From positions 1 to 30,721 of IMG/VR virus record IMGVR_UViG_3300033806_000025: 30,721 nt of DNA; one strand, 5' to 3'. Under the pieces are notes generated by a model. The model was given only the letters and a program-made list of their open reading frames with translations. It searched no databases and was not told the DNA's origin. Shown in pieces: positions 7,265 to 15,779 of the stretch (position 1 is the first letter of the stretch; each line of letters opens with the position of its first letter). The translations under genes and the position numbers were made by a program. The stretch is from a virus.

Positions 7265-9369
7265 AGCGGTCCCCATGCTCCATTCCTGAAGACGATCTTT
7301 TGCCCATTCTGCCCAGATGCAGTCTGGCCTTCACGGAACTGCTGCGCTGGGGGCTGCATCTGTTGCGGTGGCGATCCTGCGGGCGGCTGAATTTGCGCGG
7401 GAGCGGCCTGAAGCGGTGTCGAGTTGAACTTCCCGGCCCGGATGGCTTCAGCCCTCTGCTGATTGTAGATCGCCGGGAAGTCGTTGTACTCTTCCGGCTT
7501 CAGTCCCGCGCGCTTGGCCTGCAAAAACGCGCCCTGCTCAGCAATCGTGTCGTTCGCCGCGCCTTCCATGAATTGCGTGACGCGCTTCAGGCCTTCTGGC
7601 GTTTGAAGAATGTTCGGATTTGCTTCCAGGAAGCGCTGAAACTCCATTTGCGTCGGGCGGCTGCCGAGTTGCTTCACCGCTTCAATGGCCATCTGCGCGG
7701 TGAGCTTGTTTGTTGCTTCGAGGTTGCCAGGGCTTACCTTCAGATATTGCTGGATCGTGTCATCTGGCACGCCAACTGATCGGAAGAAGCGGCCTACGTC
7801 TTCCTTCACGCCCGCGAACATACCAGGGTTCGTGTTGAGATTGCGCATTTCGGAAATCGTGCGCAGCATGCCGGTTGCATTATGCGCGCGGTCGTTCAGT
7901 TCTGCCGGGTAGCCGCCAGATGCTTCGCCCGCTTTCTTAGCTGCCGCCGTGGCCGCTTCCATCTGGCTGGCGGCTGCGGTCGCACCGGGGATGTTACTCT
8001 TGACCGGCTGACCGTCCGCTCCCCATGAGACCTGCGTGCCCGCGCCGGGCTGCACCAGGCCGGACTTTTCGCGGGCCGACGCTGCAAGGATTTGTTGCTG
8101 CTGGGCAGGCGGCAGGCCAGAGCCAGCCAGTATCTTCTCAAGCTCCGCAGGCTGGAACGCGCGCGCCGCGACCTGGCCCCAGGCTTGCCGGTCGCTTATG
8201 AAGAGCTGGTAAGCCTGCCTGTCATCCATGCCGGGAATGTAATAGACCGGGCGCCCTGTCGTGGGCGATGTAGGCATATTCTGGCCCGGCTGCTGGCCGC
8301 CCTGAGCGAACGGATTGGGAACAGACTGCGCGCCGGGTTGCTGTTTCGGCTGGATGCTGAGAGCACCTTGCAAGCGCCCGTTCACCCTGTTCGTGTTGCC
8401 CTGCTCGCCATAGACTCCGCTCTCTATCGCGCTCTTGAAGTCGTTCTGCCAGTTGCGCGGGTCCATGTCGCTTTGGGACATGGCGCGCAGGAAGTTGGCA
8501 GGATCGCCGCCGGACGCCTGGAAAGCCTGGGTGATGCGGCCGGCATGGTTCTTGATGGACTCCGGCCCCTGCTGGTCGAGGCGGTCTGCGAAGTATGCCT
8601 GCACTTGCGGATTGTTGGCCACGCCGGAGGGAATGCCGATGCTGGCCAAGTCCGGCGCCGCTCGGGCCAGGATGTTGCGATTATACCAGTCCACCTCAGC
8701 CGCCCGCAGGCCTTGCGGATTGGCCGAGGCAGCATTCCGCCACTGCGCATCGAAAGCCTGCGATCCGGGGTCAGCCGTGATGCCGAGACCGCGCCCGTAA
8801 TTGTCCCGAAACTGCCACGCGCTGCTGCCCTGCTTGCTGTTCAGGCCGAAATTGCCATAGCTCTTGGAGCCGCCGCTGTCTTGCGCGATTGACCCAAGTC
8901 CCTGTATCGGGTTCGCGCTGCCGGTCTCAAGCCGCCCCGTGATGTCAGCCGCTTGCGTGTTCCCGGCGCTCGTGTTGTTGCCCGGCACGAAGCCGCCGCC
9001 GGGCTGCATGGGGCTTCCCTGCGTCTGCCCAGCGCCTGGATTGAGCCGTCCAATAAGCGCGTTCCCATAGTCCTTGGCGAGCTTCTGGGAGTCCTCAATG
9101 TTCTGCTGCATGGACCATGCTCCAAGGCCGCCAGAAAGCGCCCTGGCAAGCCCTTCGAGCGGCGAGACCCGGTAAGCCATGCCACGGGCGCCAACGCCAC
9201 TGGACATCGCCTGGTTGCTGTCCTGAAGCAGAGACTTGGCCAACTCCTGCCGGTATTCGAGAGCCTTCTGCTGGTTTTGGTAGTCGAGACCGGCCAGGGC
9301 CATTTGCGGGTCGGCCGCAGCCACCGCAGGGTCAAAGGGATATTGCGCTTGCGATGTGTTGGCCGGCAT
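7261..9369 (-). CDS. Virion-associated muralytic protein, VgrG3-like lysozyme domain
   Basis: The ATG at 9369 has GGAGG 8 bases upstream and is preferred over ATG 9390; the protein is then 702 aa. Residues about 140-330 carry the pattern of the VgrG3 C-terminal/chitosanase-like lysozymes: RLETGS with Glu148 as likely catalytic acid, then GGSKSYGNFGLNSKQGSS, then an FDAQWRNAA helix and a QVQAYFADRL segment. The rest is long, helical and Gln/Ala-rich, with a C-terminal Pro/Gln tail ending FRNGAWGPL. In a virion such a domain would open the peptidoglycan locally during DNA entry. The neighbours are the Q-rich protein and the large ejection protein. Confidence 0.75.
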   Translation of the reverse strand: MPANTSQAQYPFDPAVAAADPQMALAGLDYQNQQKALEYRQELAKSLLQDSNQAMSSGVGARGMAYRVSPLEGLARALSGGLGAWSMQQNIEDSQKLAKDYGNALIGRLNPGAGQTQGSPMQPGGGFVPGNNTSAGNTQAADITGRLETGSANPIQGLGSIAQDSGGSKSYGNFGLNSKQGSSAWQFRDNYGRGLGITADPGSQAFDAQWRNAASANPQGLRAAEVDWYNRNILARAAPDLASIGIPSGVANNPQVQAYFADRLDQQGPESIKNHAGRITQAFQASGGDPANFLRAMSQSDMDPRNWQNDFKSAIESGVYGEQGNTNRVNGRLQGALSIQPKQQPGAQSVPNPFAQGGQQPGQNMPTSPTTGRPVYYIPGMDDRQAYQLFISDRQAWGQVAARAFQPAELEKILAGSGLPPAQQQQILAASAREKSGLVQPGAGTQVSWGADGQPVKSNIPGATAAASQMEAATAAAKKAGEASGGYPAELNDRAHNATGMLRTISEMRNLNTNPGMFAGVKEDVGRFFRSVGVPDDTIQQYLKVSPGNLEATNKLTAQMAIEAVKQLGSRPTQMEFQRFLEANPNILQTPEGLKRVTQFMEGAANDTIAEQGAFLQAKRAGLKPEEYNDFPAIYNQQRAEAIRAGKFNSTPLQAAPAQIQPPAGSPPQQMQPPAQQFREGQTASGQNGQKIVFRNGAWGPL

Positions 9370-9370
9370 C

Positions 9371-9745
9371 TCATTGGCCTCCAAATCCATTGATGAGGCC
9401 GCTCAGCCAGCCCGGCTGCTGTTGCGTGCCAGGCAGGCTTGTGCCGCTCAGGAAGCCGGGCTTCTGCTGCTGTTGCTGTTGCGTTTGCCACTGCTGGAGC
9501 GGCATTGCCTGCGGCATCGTTTGCCAGGGTTGTGGCTGCGGCTGCGCCGGGCTTTGCTGTCCCGCGTCCTGCGTTGATGTCTGCCAAGGCTGCTGCATTC
9601 GCACTTGACCCAAGTCCAAGCCGCTATCGCGCACTTGGCCCGGGTCGTCGCCCTCATCGCCGCGCTGCAACGCTTGCTGCTGCTGCCTCTGCAAGAGAAG
9701 CTGGCCCAACGTCTGCGCGGTTATGCTCTGTCCGCCAAGCGCCAT
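9371..9745 (-). CDS. Gln-rich low-complexity virion-block protein, 124 aa
   Basis: The ATG at 9745 overlaps the upstream stop (TAATG). Residues 1-30 are a helical, Gln-rich segment (LGQLLLQRQQQQALQR). The rest is dominated by Gln, Pro, Trp and Gly, with repeated PWQT (three spaced copies) and a QQQQQQ run, ending in GWLSGLINGFGGQ, a short hydrophobic tail. No family is recognised. Its place between the S74 protein and the muralytic protein suggests a small internal or ejection protein. The composition also fits a flexible linker or assembly peptide. The function is not assigned. Confidence 0.65.
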   Translation of the reverse strand: MALGGQSITAQTLGQLLLQRQQQQALQRGDEGDDPGQVRDSGLDLGQVRMQQPWQTSTQDAGQQSPAQPQPQPWQTMPQAMPLQQWQTQQQQQQKPGFLSGTSLPGTQQQPGWLSGLINGFGGQ

Positions 9746-11457
9746 TATCTGACCCTCGAATAATCGACCATGCGCAAGCCATCGGGTCTGCGATAGACCG
9801 CTTCGGGCTGCGTCTTCTCAACCTCTTGTGCCATGACGCCGATCTGCCTGCGGTCTGGATCTCCGCCAAGGTCAAATACAAGCGGCGCATATTTGTCTTT
9901 GTAGTTGAAGGCGAATAGCGTATGGCCGCCTGGCGTCTCGCCTATCTCTTCGATGTCCTTCTTCATGCGTTCATCGGAAAAGGCCGTATAAAGCGCCGGA
10001 GCCGCTTTCAGGCCCGCCCCAGCCAAGCTGAACAGGCCGCTGTTCATGCTGTTCTGCGCGCCCATCTGCGCATCGTAGGTGTTGAGCGCGCCCTGATATG
10101 AATTATAGACATCGCCGGTCAGGTCGGCCGGAGCGATGGATGCGCTCGGCACGGATGAGAACGTGGGCATCGAGGGCTGGCTCAACCCGGTCAGCGTGGC
10201 GTAGTCTTGGAGCGGAAGCTGGTTGAGCGCGGTGGCTTGCTGTAGGGCTTGCGCGTTTGCCGAGTTCTGAAGGTTCGCGCTCGACAGGCCCTCGTTATAG
10301 CCCTGCAAGTTGGCCGAATTTGCCAGATTGGCGTTGGACAGGCCCTGGCTGTATCCTTGCGAGTTCGCGGCGTTCTGAAGCTGCGCATTCGACAGGCCCT
10401 CGCCGTACCCTTGCGCATTTGCGGCGTTCTGAAAGGTGCCCAGCGCCTGCCCCTGGTTGAAACCCTGTTGGTTCGCCGCGTTCGTGAATTGACCGCTTGC
10501 CAGGCCCTCGTTGAAGCCCTGAAGGTTCGCTGCGTTCCCGAATTGTCCTAGAGCCTGCCCTTGCCCGAAGCCCTGCTGGTTGGCAGCGTTTTGCAGATTG
10601 GCAGCCGAAAGACCTTGCCCGAATAGCGTGTTCTGCTCCTGCTGACCGGCAGCGACCGCCGCGTTCTGTGCGCTCTGATTGGCAAACGTCTGGCCCTGCT
10701 GCATGAGGTTCCAGGCGTTGTTATAGGCTTCCGTTCCAGGCTGAAGGCCTTGGTTCACGAGTTGGCCTTGGAGTTGCTGGCTCTGTTGCGCTTCCTGTGG
10801 CGCAAGATACTGCATCTGCGTGTTGTATGCGGCATTCTCAGCTTGCTGGATAGCCCACGGATTGGCCGCGCCGTTCGTGACGCTGCCGGTGATGCCCGGT
10901 GTGCCTGCCACGCTCGAAAACGAGCCGAACAGACCAGGCGTCCCAGCCGCGTTCTGAAGATAGCCTTGCAGGTTTGGCGTCCCGCTGGCGCTGGAGAAGC
11001 TGCCTGTGATCCCCGGCGTGTTGGCCGCGTTCTGGACTGTGCCCGTGGCGTCCGGCGTCCACGATGGATTTGTCACCGACGACACGCCATTTTGCATCCA
11101 GGACGGGTTGAGCCCGGTCGATGTGATGCCCGGCAGGTTCGAGGTGTTGATGTTGCCCGCGTTCTGAAGCGAAGGCAGCAGACCCGACGCCGCGTTTGCC
11201 GCGCCTTGCTCATTGCCAACAGTCGTGTTGAACAGAGACTGCATCTGCGGGCTGAGAGACGTGTTCTGCGTGTACTGCGGCGTGCCATCGGCATTGTAGC
11301 CCGTGATGGCATACGTACTTGACCCGAGTGGCGAGTATTGATTGACCCGGTTCATCTCCGCAGTCTGTGTCGCGGACTGCTGATTTACCTGCTCTTGAGC
11401 CGCTGCGGTCGCATATGGGTCAGGAGGCGTGGGCGCTGAAGGGCTGTTCTTGGACAT
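9745..11457 (-). CDS. Virion protein with 18-residue repeats and C-terminal peptidase S74 chaperone domain
   Basis: This 570-aa protein starts at ATG 11457 after GGGGAGA. Residues about 1-70 are a Pro/Gln-rich leader. About 100-200 holds TPG(I/L)xGSFSS-type motifs. About 295-405 is a tandem array of 18-residue units of the form QGFxxGxALxxFxNAANx. Residues 494-570 form a short intramolecular chaperone domain of the S74 type (SDERMKKDIEEIG, later IGVMAQEVEKTQPEAV). The Ser494/Lys499 spacing of five equals the Ser-Lys dyad of endosialidase-type S74 domains, so cleavage before Ser494 is predicted. Such domains fold trimeric fibres and then release themselves. Here the gene sits in the ejection block, not beside the tail fibre. 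Confidence 0.75.
   Translation of the reverse strand: MSKNSPSAPTPPDPYATAAAQEQVNQQSATQTAEMNRVNQYSPLGSSTYAITGYNADGTPQYTQNTSLSPQMQSLFNTTVGNEQGAANAASGLLPSLQNAGNINTSNLPGITSTGLNPSWMQNGVSSVTNPSWTPDATGTVQNAANTPGITGSFSSASGTPNLQGYLQNAAGTPGLFGSFSSVAGTPGITGSVTNGAANPWAIQQAENAAYNTQMQYLAPQEAQQSQQLQGQLVNQGLQPGTEAYNNAWNLMQQGQTFANQSAQNAAVAAGQQEQNTLFGQGLSAANLQNAANQQGFGQGQALGQFGNAANLQGFNEGLASGQFTNAANQQGFNQGQALGTFQNAANAQGYGEGLSNAQLQNAANSQGYSQGLSNANLANSANLQGYNEGLSSANLQNSANAQALQQATALNQLPLQDYATLTGLSQPSMPTFSSVPSASIAPADLTGDVYNSYQGALNTYDAQMGAQNSMNSGLFSLAGAGLKAAPALYTAFSDERMKKDIEEIGETPGGHTLFAFNYKDKYAPLVFDLGGDPDRRQIGVMAQEVEKTQPEAVYRRPDGLRMVDYSRVR
10230..10570 (-). repeat. 54-bp (18-codon) tandem repeats inside the S74-ending gene
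   Basis: About six consecutive units encode QGF/QGY-(G/N/S)-(Q/E)-G, a variable middle, and NAAN or NSAN. The unit length is constant at 18 residues, while the DNA copies have diverged. An 18-residue period equals five turns of an alpha-helix. Boundaries are approximate. Confidence 0.75.
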
Positions 11458-11460
11458 GGG

Positions 11461-11904
11461 TCAAATCTCCCCTGCACTTGACCCGAGTGCATCCGGCAGC
11501 CACCTGCACTCTTTGCGCAGCATCCCGTAGATGACCATATTTCCCCCATCCTTGCCGCGCTCCCGCAGCACGCCTTCGACCTGGAAACCAAGCTTGCAGA
11601 CCAGCGTGCGCGAGGCAGTGTTGTCGGCCTCGACCAGCGCCGTGACCCGGCGCAAACCAAGCTGCTTAAAGAGGTAGAAAAAACACACCTGAAAGAACCG
11701 GCGAGTGCCCCAATACCGGCCAGGCTCGCCCGCGATGTTGCACATGATGTCCAGGCCAGGCTGGCAATCCGTGGCGACAAAACCGCCGATAATCTCACCG
11801 CCCTCTTCGACGCCGATGGATACTGGAGTTGTCCAATTCGTGACGCCGCAGCGCTGCTTGACGAAATTGGTCACGCGCTGATCGTTGAAAAGCACCTTCT
11901 TCAC
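11461..11904 (-). CDS. GNAT-family acetyltransferase-like protein, 147 aa
   Basis: The start is GTG 11904, overlapping the nozzle gene stop as GTGA. The C-terminal half shows the GNAT pattern: a long helix after GTRRFFQVCFFYLFKQLG, the strand RRVTALVEADN, then the classic NTASRTLVCKLGFQVEGVLR with the KLGF-x-EG(V)LRE signature. The N-terminal half carries the beta-strands (ETVSIG-like VSIGVEEGGEIIGG). GNAT enzymes move an acetyl group from acetyl-CoA to an amine. Acetyltransferase-like genes recur beside tail genes of short-tailed phages, and their substrate is unknown. Both catalysis and a structural role are possible. Confidence 0.8.
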   Translation of the reverse strand: MKKVLFNDQRVTNFVKQRCGVTNWTTPVSIGVEEGGEIIGGFVATDCQPGLDIMCNIAGEPGRYWGTRRFFQVCFFYLFKQLGLRRVTALVEADNTASRTLVCKLGFQVEGVLRERGKDGGNMVIYGMLRKECRWLPDALGSSAGEI

Positions 11905-13466
11905 AGCACGGACCCCTGCGCAATTTCATAAAGGTAGTCGATGGATTGAAGCTGCTGCGTGGTTCCGTTTGAGATAACGGTCATATTGAGCGTGCCGGAG
12001 AATCCGACGCCATCCGCCCCATACCAGTTTGAGACTTGGGACGAAGTGCCACCCCATTGCGCCGTATCCCATGGGGTGACATCCCATGCCGGGCCGCTCA
12101 GTGGCGGCGGCGTCAGCGGGTAGGCTGGCGCGAAATCTGCAAAGTCCGTGTTGACGATAATCGATAGCGTGGGCGTGCCATTGCTCGCATAGATCGGCCG
12201 CACCATCTTGAACTCTTTTTGCTGCCCCTCACTGTCGAAGTAGGAGAAAGCAGGCTTCACGCGCGCCGTGATCGCCACGCCATTGTCTGTCCCAACTCCG
12301 GCCATGTCAGCCTGCACGATGACGCCACTTGTGCCGAAGTACAGTGCGCTCCCCTGCGTCTCGAAGCAGGCTGCATTCCAGCCCGTGAACCTACTCCATC
12401 CTTTTGTCGTGGTGCTCATCACATGCTGATGCGAGAGGCTATCTGAAACCTCCGGCGTGTTGATGATGAGCTTGTTACCCGTGGGGTAAACTATCCCTTG
12501 CCAACCCCAATTGCTGCCATAGGTCTGCACATCCGAATTGATCAAGGGCCTGATCTTGGCTGACAGAGCCGCGGCCGGGTTATCGCGTTCAGCCGTCATC
12601 GCCGCGGAGACAGGCATGAAGCCGTCTTCGTTTATGATGATCGTGTCGCCATCCAGCCGGAAGAAAGGGCGGCGGCCGACCGGGCGTCCCATCTGAAACC
12701 GGCCAACCATGCCGAACGAGCCCGAGAACGCCGGGTCCGTTCCCCGGAACATGACAAGCTCGCCCATAGTGGATAGGAAGCCCACATAATCGTCGGTGGA
12801 GCTTGCGTCCGTAATCGAGACTGTGAAGCCCGCCTGAAGCTGACCGCCCTTTGCGAAATAGCTCTGCAAGAATAGAGGCTGCGCAGCCCCGCCAACGGAC
12901 TGAATGGGAAGATACCAGGCCGTTAGCGTGCCATCCTGAATAGCAAAGAGACGGTTCTTCCAGACCCACGGATTGCGAAGCTGCGAGGTGGTCACGCCCG
13001 TTATCGCTATGGGCGCGCTGATGCCCGTGACCTGCTGCCACGTGCTGCCGTTGTAAAGCAGCGGGCTGTCAGATGCGTTCATCGCGTAGAGATAAGCCCC
13101 GGCGGGGGTGTCGATGTGGGTGTATTCGAAGCGCGAATTGCTGAGCCCGGAAACCAGCGCCGCTCCAATCGCGCCCGTGAGCGTGGCGTCGTAAAGCTGG
13201 CCAGCGGCGATCCCGAAAAGCTTGGTGCCGGTCAAGCCGTTGTACGCGATGATCGTCTCAACCCAGCCCGGAAAGCCCGTTGCCCAATTGCTTGACCCGT
13301 TTCTGATATCCACAGAGCCCGGCTGGCAGAAATAGTTCTCCAACGTGATGGCGTCGGTTGGCGGCATCTCCGCCAAGGCGTTGACGGCATTGAGGCCACC
13401 GACAGGAGCGGGAATGCTCTGCGTTCGGTAGTTTGGTGGCCGGGGATGTCTGCGAGGCCTCCTCAT
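11901..13466 (-). CDS. Tail nozzle / tail tube-like protein (P22 gp10 or T7 gp12 type)
   Basis: This 521-aa protein starts at ATG 13466, overlapping the adaptor stop as ATGA. After a basic leader it shows the start typical of nozzle proteins of short-tailed phages (SIPAPVGGLNAVNALAEMPP, then an ENYFCQPGSVDIRNG segment). A long series of beta-strand blade-like segments follows (VWKNRLFAIQDG, LDGDTIIINEDGFMPVS) and the end is rich in Trp/Gly. The family forms a hexameric tube below the adaptor ring through which DNA leaves. The position directly after the adaptor supports this. The exact family assignment needs a profile search. Confidence 0.75.
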   Translation of the reverse strand: MRRPRRHPRPPNYRTQSIPAPVGGLNAVNALAEMPPTDAITLENYFCQPGSVDIRNGSSNWATGFPGWVETIIAYNGLTGTKLFGIAAGQLYDATLTGAIGAALVSGLSNSRFEYTHIDTPAGAYLYAMNASDSPLLYNGSTWQQVTGISAPIAITGVTTSQLRNPWVWKNRLFAIQDGTLTAWYLPIQSVGGAAQPLFLQSYFAKGGQLQAGFTVSITDASSTDDYVGFLSTMGELVMFRGTDPAFSGSFGMVGRFQMGRPVGRRPFFRLDGDTIIINEDGFMPVSAAMTAERDNPAAALSAKIRPLINSDVQTYGSNWGWQGIVYPTGNKLIINTPEVSDSLSHQHVMSTTTKGWSRFTGWNAACFETQGSALYFGTSGVIVQADMAGVGTDNGVAITARVKPAFSYFDSEGQQKEFKMVRPIYASNGTPTLSIIVNTDFADFAPAYPLTPPPLSGPAWDVTPWDTAQWGGTSSQVSNWYGADGVGFSGTLNMTVISNGTTQQLQSIDYLYEIAQGSVL

Positions 13467-14410
13467 GTGGTAGCCCCGAAACCCGTGTCAGGAACATTTG
13501 CAGAACTGAGCAGCGACAGATCTCCCGAATCGGCGTTGAGCGGCAGAGACCGCATGCCGCCGTCGCGCGCCACGAGCATATCGGCGCGGTCCTCGTAGTC
13601 ATCCTGAAGGTCGTCATAGACGAAGCCCTTGGCCTTCTTGAACCGCCATTGCAGGCCCATGATAAAGAGGTCTTCGTCAAGCAAATATGTGTCGGTGTCG
13701 GCAGCCCAGAGGTTCTGAGATGCCAGCGCCGCGCTCTGGCACCAATTTGCGGAGATGTATGTTAAGGCTACCAGATCGGTCTGCGTGGTTCCCGGCGCCG
13801 GGTTCAGATAGACCAAGCCGCCTCTGATCTGAAACCGCATGCGCGGGCCGACCGGAGAGATGCCGTACTGCAGCACGTTCCACTCTTGCGCGGAGAGCGG
13901 GCCAAGCATCTGCCATCTGAAATTGGAGTCCCATATCGTCTGGGGGACCATCCAGCCATAATCGGAAGGCACGCTATATACTACGGCGTAGTTGCCCATG
14001 ATCGACATCACGCCAGAAGGAGAGCTTAGGGCCGTGTAGGTGAAGGTTGTCGAGGTCGCGCCGGTCAGAATGAATGTGCCGTTGTAGGCGGACGGCGTGG
14101 CTCCCCACACATTCACAATGTTTCCGATGGAAAGCCCATGAGCGGTGGCCGTCGTGATCGTGCAGACGTTGCCCGCGGCAGAGCCAGAGGAAATGACCTG
14201 GCTTGGCACCATGTTGAACGTCCAGTCTTTGCGCAGCGCAGACCATCCGCCCCGGCTGTTCGCCCGTCCCGAGCAGTCCTTTCCTTCTCGCTGCGCCAGC
14301 GCCAGAAGTTGAGCAATGTTCTTGTCCTGGTTGCCGAAGACGGTCGAAGGCTGGGCAAGGGACATTTCCCCGCATGCAGCCTGGACGAGTTGGAGCAGCG
14401 AGCGCGCCAT
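13463..14410 (-). CDS. Head-tail adaptor with inserted FCCH-like domain
   Basis: This 315-aa protein starts at ATG 14410. The flanks (residues 1-70 and 140-315) look like the adaptor rings of P22/T7-type phages: a helical N-terminus MARSLLQLVQAAC, a strand-rich middle, and a C-terminal helical hairpin (LLDEDLFIMGLQWRFKKAKG, then DDYEDRADMLVARDGG). Residues about 72-133 are an inserted beta domain with TATAHGLSIGNIVNVWGATP and STTFTYTA, like the modules annotated as E1 FCCH-type in phage proteins. Two more copies lie in the gene at 15780-16895. The protein would join the portal to the nozzle, with the insert exposed on the surface. Confidence 0.75.
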   Translation of the reverse strand: MARSLLQLVQAACGEMSLAQPSTVFGNQDKNIAQLLALAQREGKDCSGRANSRGGWSALRKDWTFNMVPSQVISSGSAAGNVCTITTATAHGLSIGNIVNVWGATPSAYNGTFILTGATSTTFTYTALSSPSGVMSIMGNYAVVYSVPSDYGWMVPQTIWDSNFRWQMLGPLSAQEWNVLQYGISPVGPRMRFQIRGGLVYLNPAPGTTQTDLVALTYISANWCQSAALASQNLWAADTDTYLLDEDLFIMGLQWRFKKAKGFVYDDLQDDYEDRADMLVARDGGMRSLPLNADSGDLSLLSSANVPDTGFGATT

Positions 14411-14413
14411 GCC

Positions 14414-14677
14414 TCACCCGATCACGAAGGTGCCTTGAGCGCTGCCGCCAAGCGTTGCATACAGGCCTGTTCCGAAGCCCACAGGGATTGGCACATACGA
14501 CCCCGCCGTGACTGTCAGCGTGCCGGGCAACATCTGCGTGCCGGCCGTGCTCAGCCCGTCATAAAGCTGAATGTTCCCGGATGTGGTGCAAAGGAAGCCA
14601 AGCAGCGCCCCTGACGTATTTTTGACCACGCCAGAAGCGGCCATCGGGACCGGAGCGCCAATGCTTGCCGTGTACAT
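14414..14677 (-). CDS. Small virion protein, possible head decoration, 87 aa
   Basis: The ATG at 14677 follows AGGAGG with ideal spacing. The protein is all beta-like and small: LLGFLCTTSGNIQLYDG, then GSYVPIPVGFGTGLYATLG, ending GTFVIG. Short proteins with this arrangement of a CTTSG-x-LYDG strand and a GxGLYAxLGG end recur among capsid genes of short-tailed phages, and decoration or fibre-socket roles are plausible. I cannot name the family. It lies between the adaptor and another small head protein, and its stop is 4 bases from the adaptor start. Confidence 0.65.
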   Translation of the reverse strand: MYTASIGAPVPMAASGVVKNTSGALLGFLCTTSGNIQLYDGLSTAGTQMLPGTLTVTAGSYVPIPVGFGTGLYATLGGSAQGTFVIG

Positions 14678-14687
14678 GCCAAGCCTC

Positions 14688-15056
14688 CTAGCTCGATAGA
14701 ACCGCCGTGAAGGCTAGTCCATCTATGGACCGGAACCGCGCCGTCTTATTGGTGCCGACCGAGAAGCCCGCGTTGACAGAGCCGTTCTGGATTTTCCCGC
14801 CCACGGGCGGATAGACGGTCAGCGCATTCGCCCCATAATTCGCCGCCTCCTGCTCATCACCTGGCCCAAGATCGGCGCGGAGAATGGCGCCGGAGCTTGC
14901 CGCAACCGTGGTGAACACGTTCATCTCGTCATAGATGGCAAGCGCTGTGCCCTGCGTTGTGCCGGCCGCTGTCAGGTTGTTCGACACGTTGCCGGCGACG
15001 TTCTGAGCGGTGAGTGGCGCGATTCCCGTGCCCGTAAGCCTCGATCTGATGGCCAT
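14688..15056 (-). CDS. Small conserved virion protein, 122 aa
   Basis: The ATG at 15056 has GGAAGGCGG upstream. The protein begins MAIRSRLTGTGIAPLTAQNV and contains a glycine-rich strand region with NYGANALTVYPPVGGKI and SVGTNKTARF, ending AVLSS. The segment ANALTVYPPVGG is typical of small beta proteins found in phage structural operons. I infer a structural (head surface) role from that and from position between capsid genes and the adaptor. No catalytic residues are evident. It is separated from its neighbours by only a few bases. Confidence 0.65.
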   Translation of the reverse strand: MAIRSRLTGTGIAPLTAQNVAGNVSNNLTAAGTTQGTALAIYDEMNVFTTVAASSGAILRADLGPGDEQEAANYGANALTVYPPVGGKIQNGSVNAGFSVGTNKTARFRSIDGLAFTAVLSS

Positions 15057-15058
15057 CG

Positions 15059-15724
15059 TTAAGCCGCCTTCCTGGCTGGTTGACGTGTACTGCGGTCTTT
15101 TTCCGGCGTTGCTGCTGCGGGCGTGGCCGATGCTTCAGGCGCCGCGCCAACGCGCATCTTCAAAGCCTCGTTCTCAGCCTCAAGAGCCGCCAAGCGCGAC
15201 ATGACCTGCGAGAGACCGGCGCCATCGGCGGCACGGTCGAGCCATGCCTTGGCCTTGTCACGAAGCTCCCGGCCGCCCATGCCCACATTATGCAAGGTGC
15301 TGTCAGGAACGCTGGCGAGCTGCTCGACGGTATGGATGTGCAACGCCTTTAGCTCGAACACTTGCGCCTTGCGGATTTGCGGCCACTCTTCGAGAGGCGT
15401 ACCGTTGTGGGCTGGCTCCTGCTGCGCCTTGAAGCGTTCCCACGCGACCGGAAAGCGCTCTGGATCGGACGGCGAAAGAGGATCGCTGACCATCTTGACC
15501 GGCCGCACGATTACGCGCTTCGTGTCGCCTGGAAACCTGATTTCGATATGCGGCTGATCCTCGTAGATCGGTCTCCCTTCGAGGCCGCTTTTGAACTCCA
15601 TGTGAACCGGCTGCATCATGAACGACACGATCAGCTCTCTGTCCGTCCCGTGTGTGGCCTCGAACTTATCCGGGCCGACCTTATGAATGTGTGGCATGAC
15701 GAAAGAAGGCGAATCCAATTGCAT
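15059..15724 (-). CDS. Hypothetical late protein with helix-hairpin-helix-like segment and coiled coil, 221 aa
   Basis: The ATG at 15724 is chosen because the longer in-frame opening would overlap the upstream gene by about 150 bases with an unnatural Arg/Ser-rich translation. Residues about 1-105 are beta-rich, with charged loops (FEATHGTDRELIVSF, IEIRFPGDTKRVIV). Residues about 135-175 (FELKALHIHTVEQLASVPDS, then NVGMGGRELRDKAKAWL) look like a helix-hairpin-helix or small helical bundle. Residues about 180-200 form a leucine-rich coiled coil (RLAALEAENEAL), and the tail is Ala/Pro-rich and basic. It is probably a structural or assembly protein. I do not recognise the family by name. Confidence 0.65.
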   Translation of the reverse strand: MQLDSPSFVMPHIHKVGPDKFEATHGTDRELIVSFMMQPVHMEFKSGLEGRPIYEDQPHIEIRFPGDTKRVIVRPVKMVSDPLSPSDPERFPVAWERFKAQQEPAHNGTPLEEWPQIRKAQVFELKALHIHTVEQLASVPDSTLHNVGMGGRELRDKAKAWLDRAADGAGLSQVMSRLAALEAENEALKMRVGAAPEASATPAAATPEKDRSTRQPARKAA

Positions 15725-15779
15725 GGGATGATCCCTGGAAAGAGGAAAGGGAGGAGATGACCCTCCCCATACGCAGGAA

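Noticed and set aside
11901-13041. Other long frames inside the nozzle gene, on both strands
   Set aside because: They overlap a gene with a strong structural pattern and give low-quality translations.
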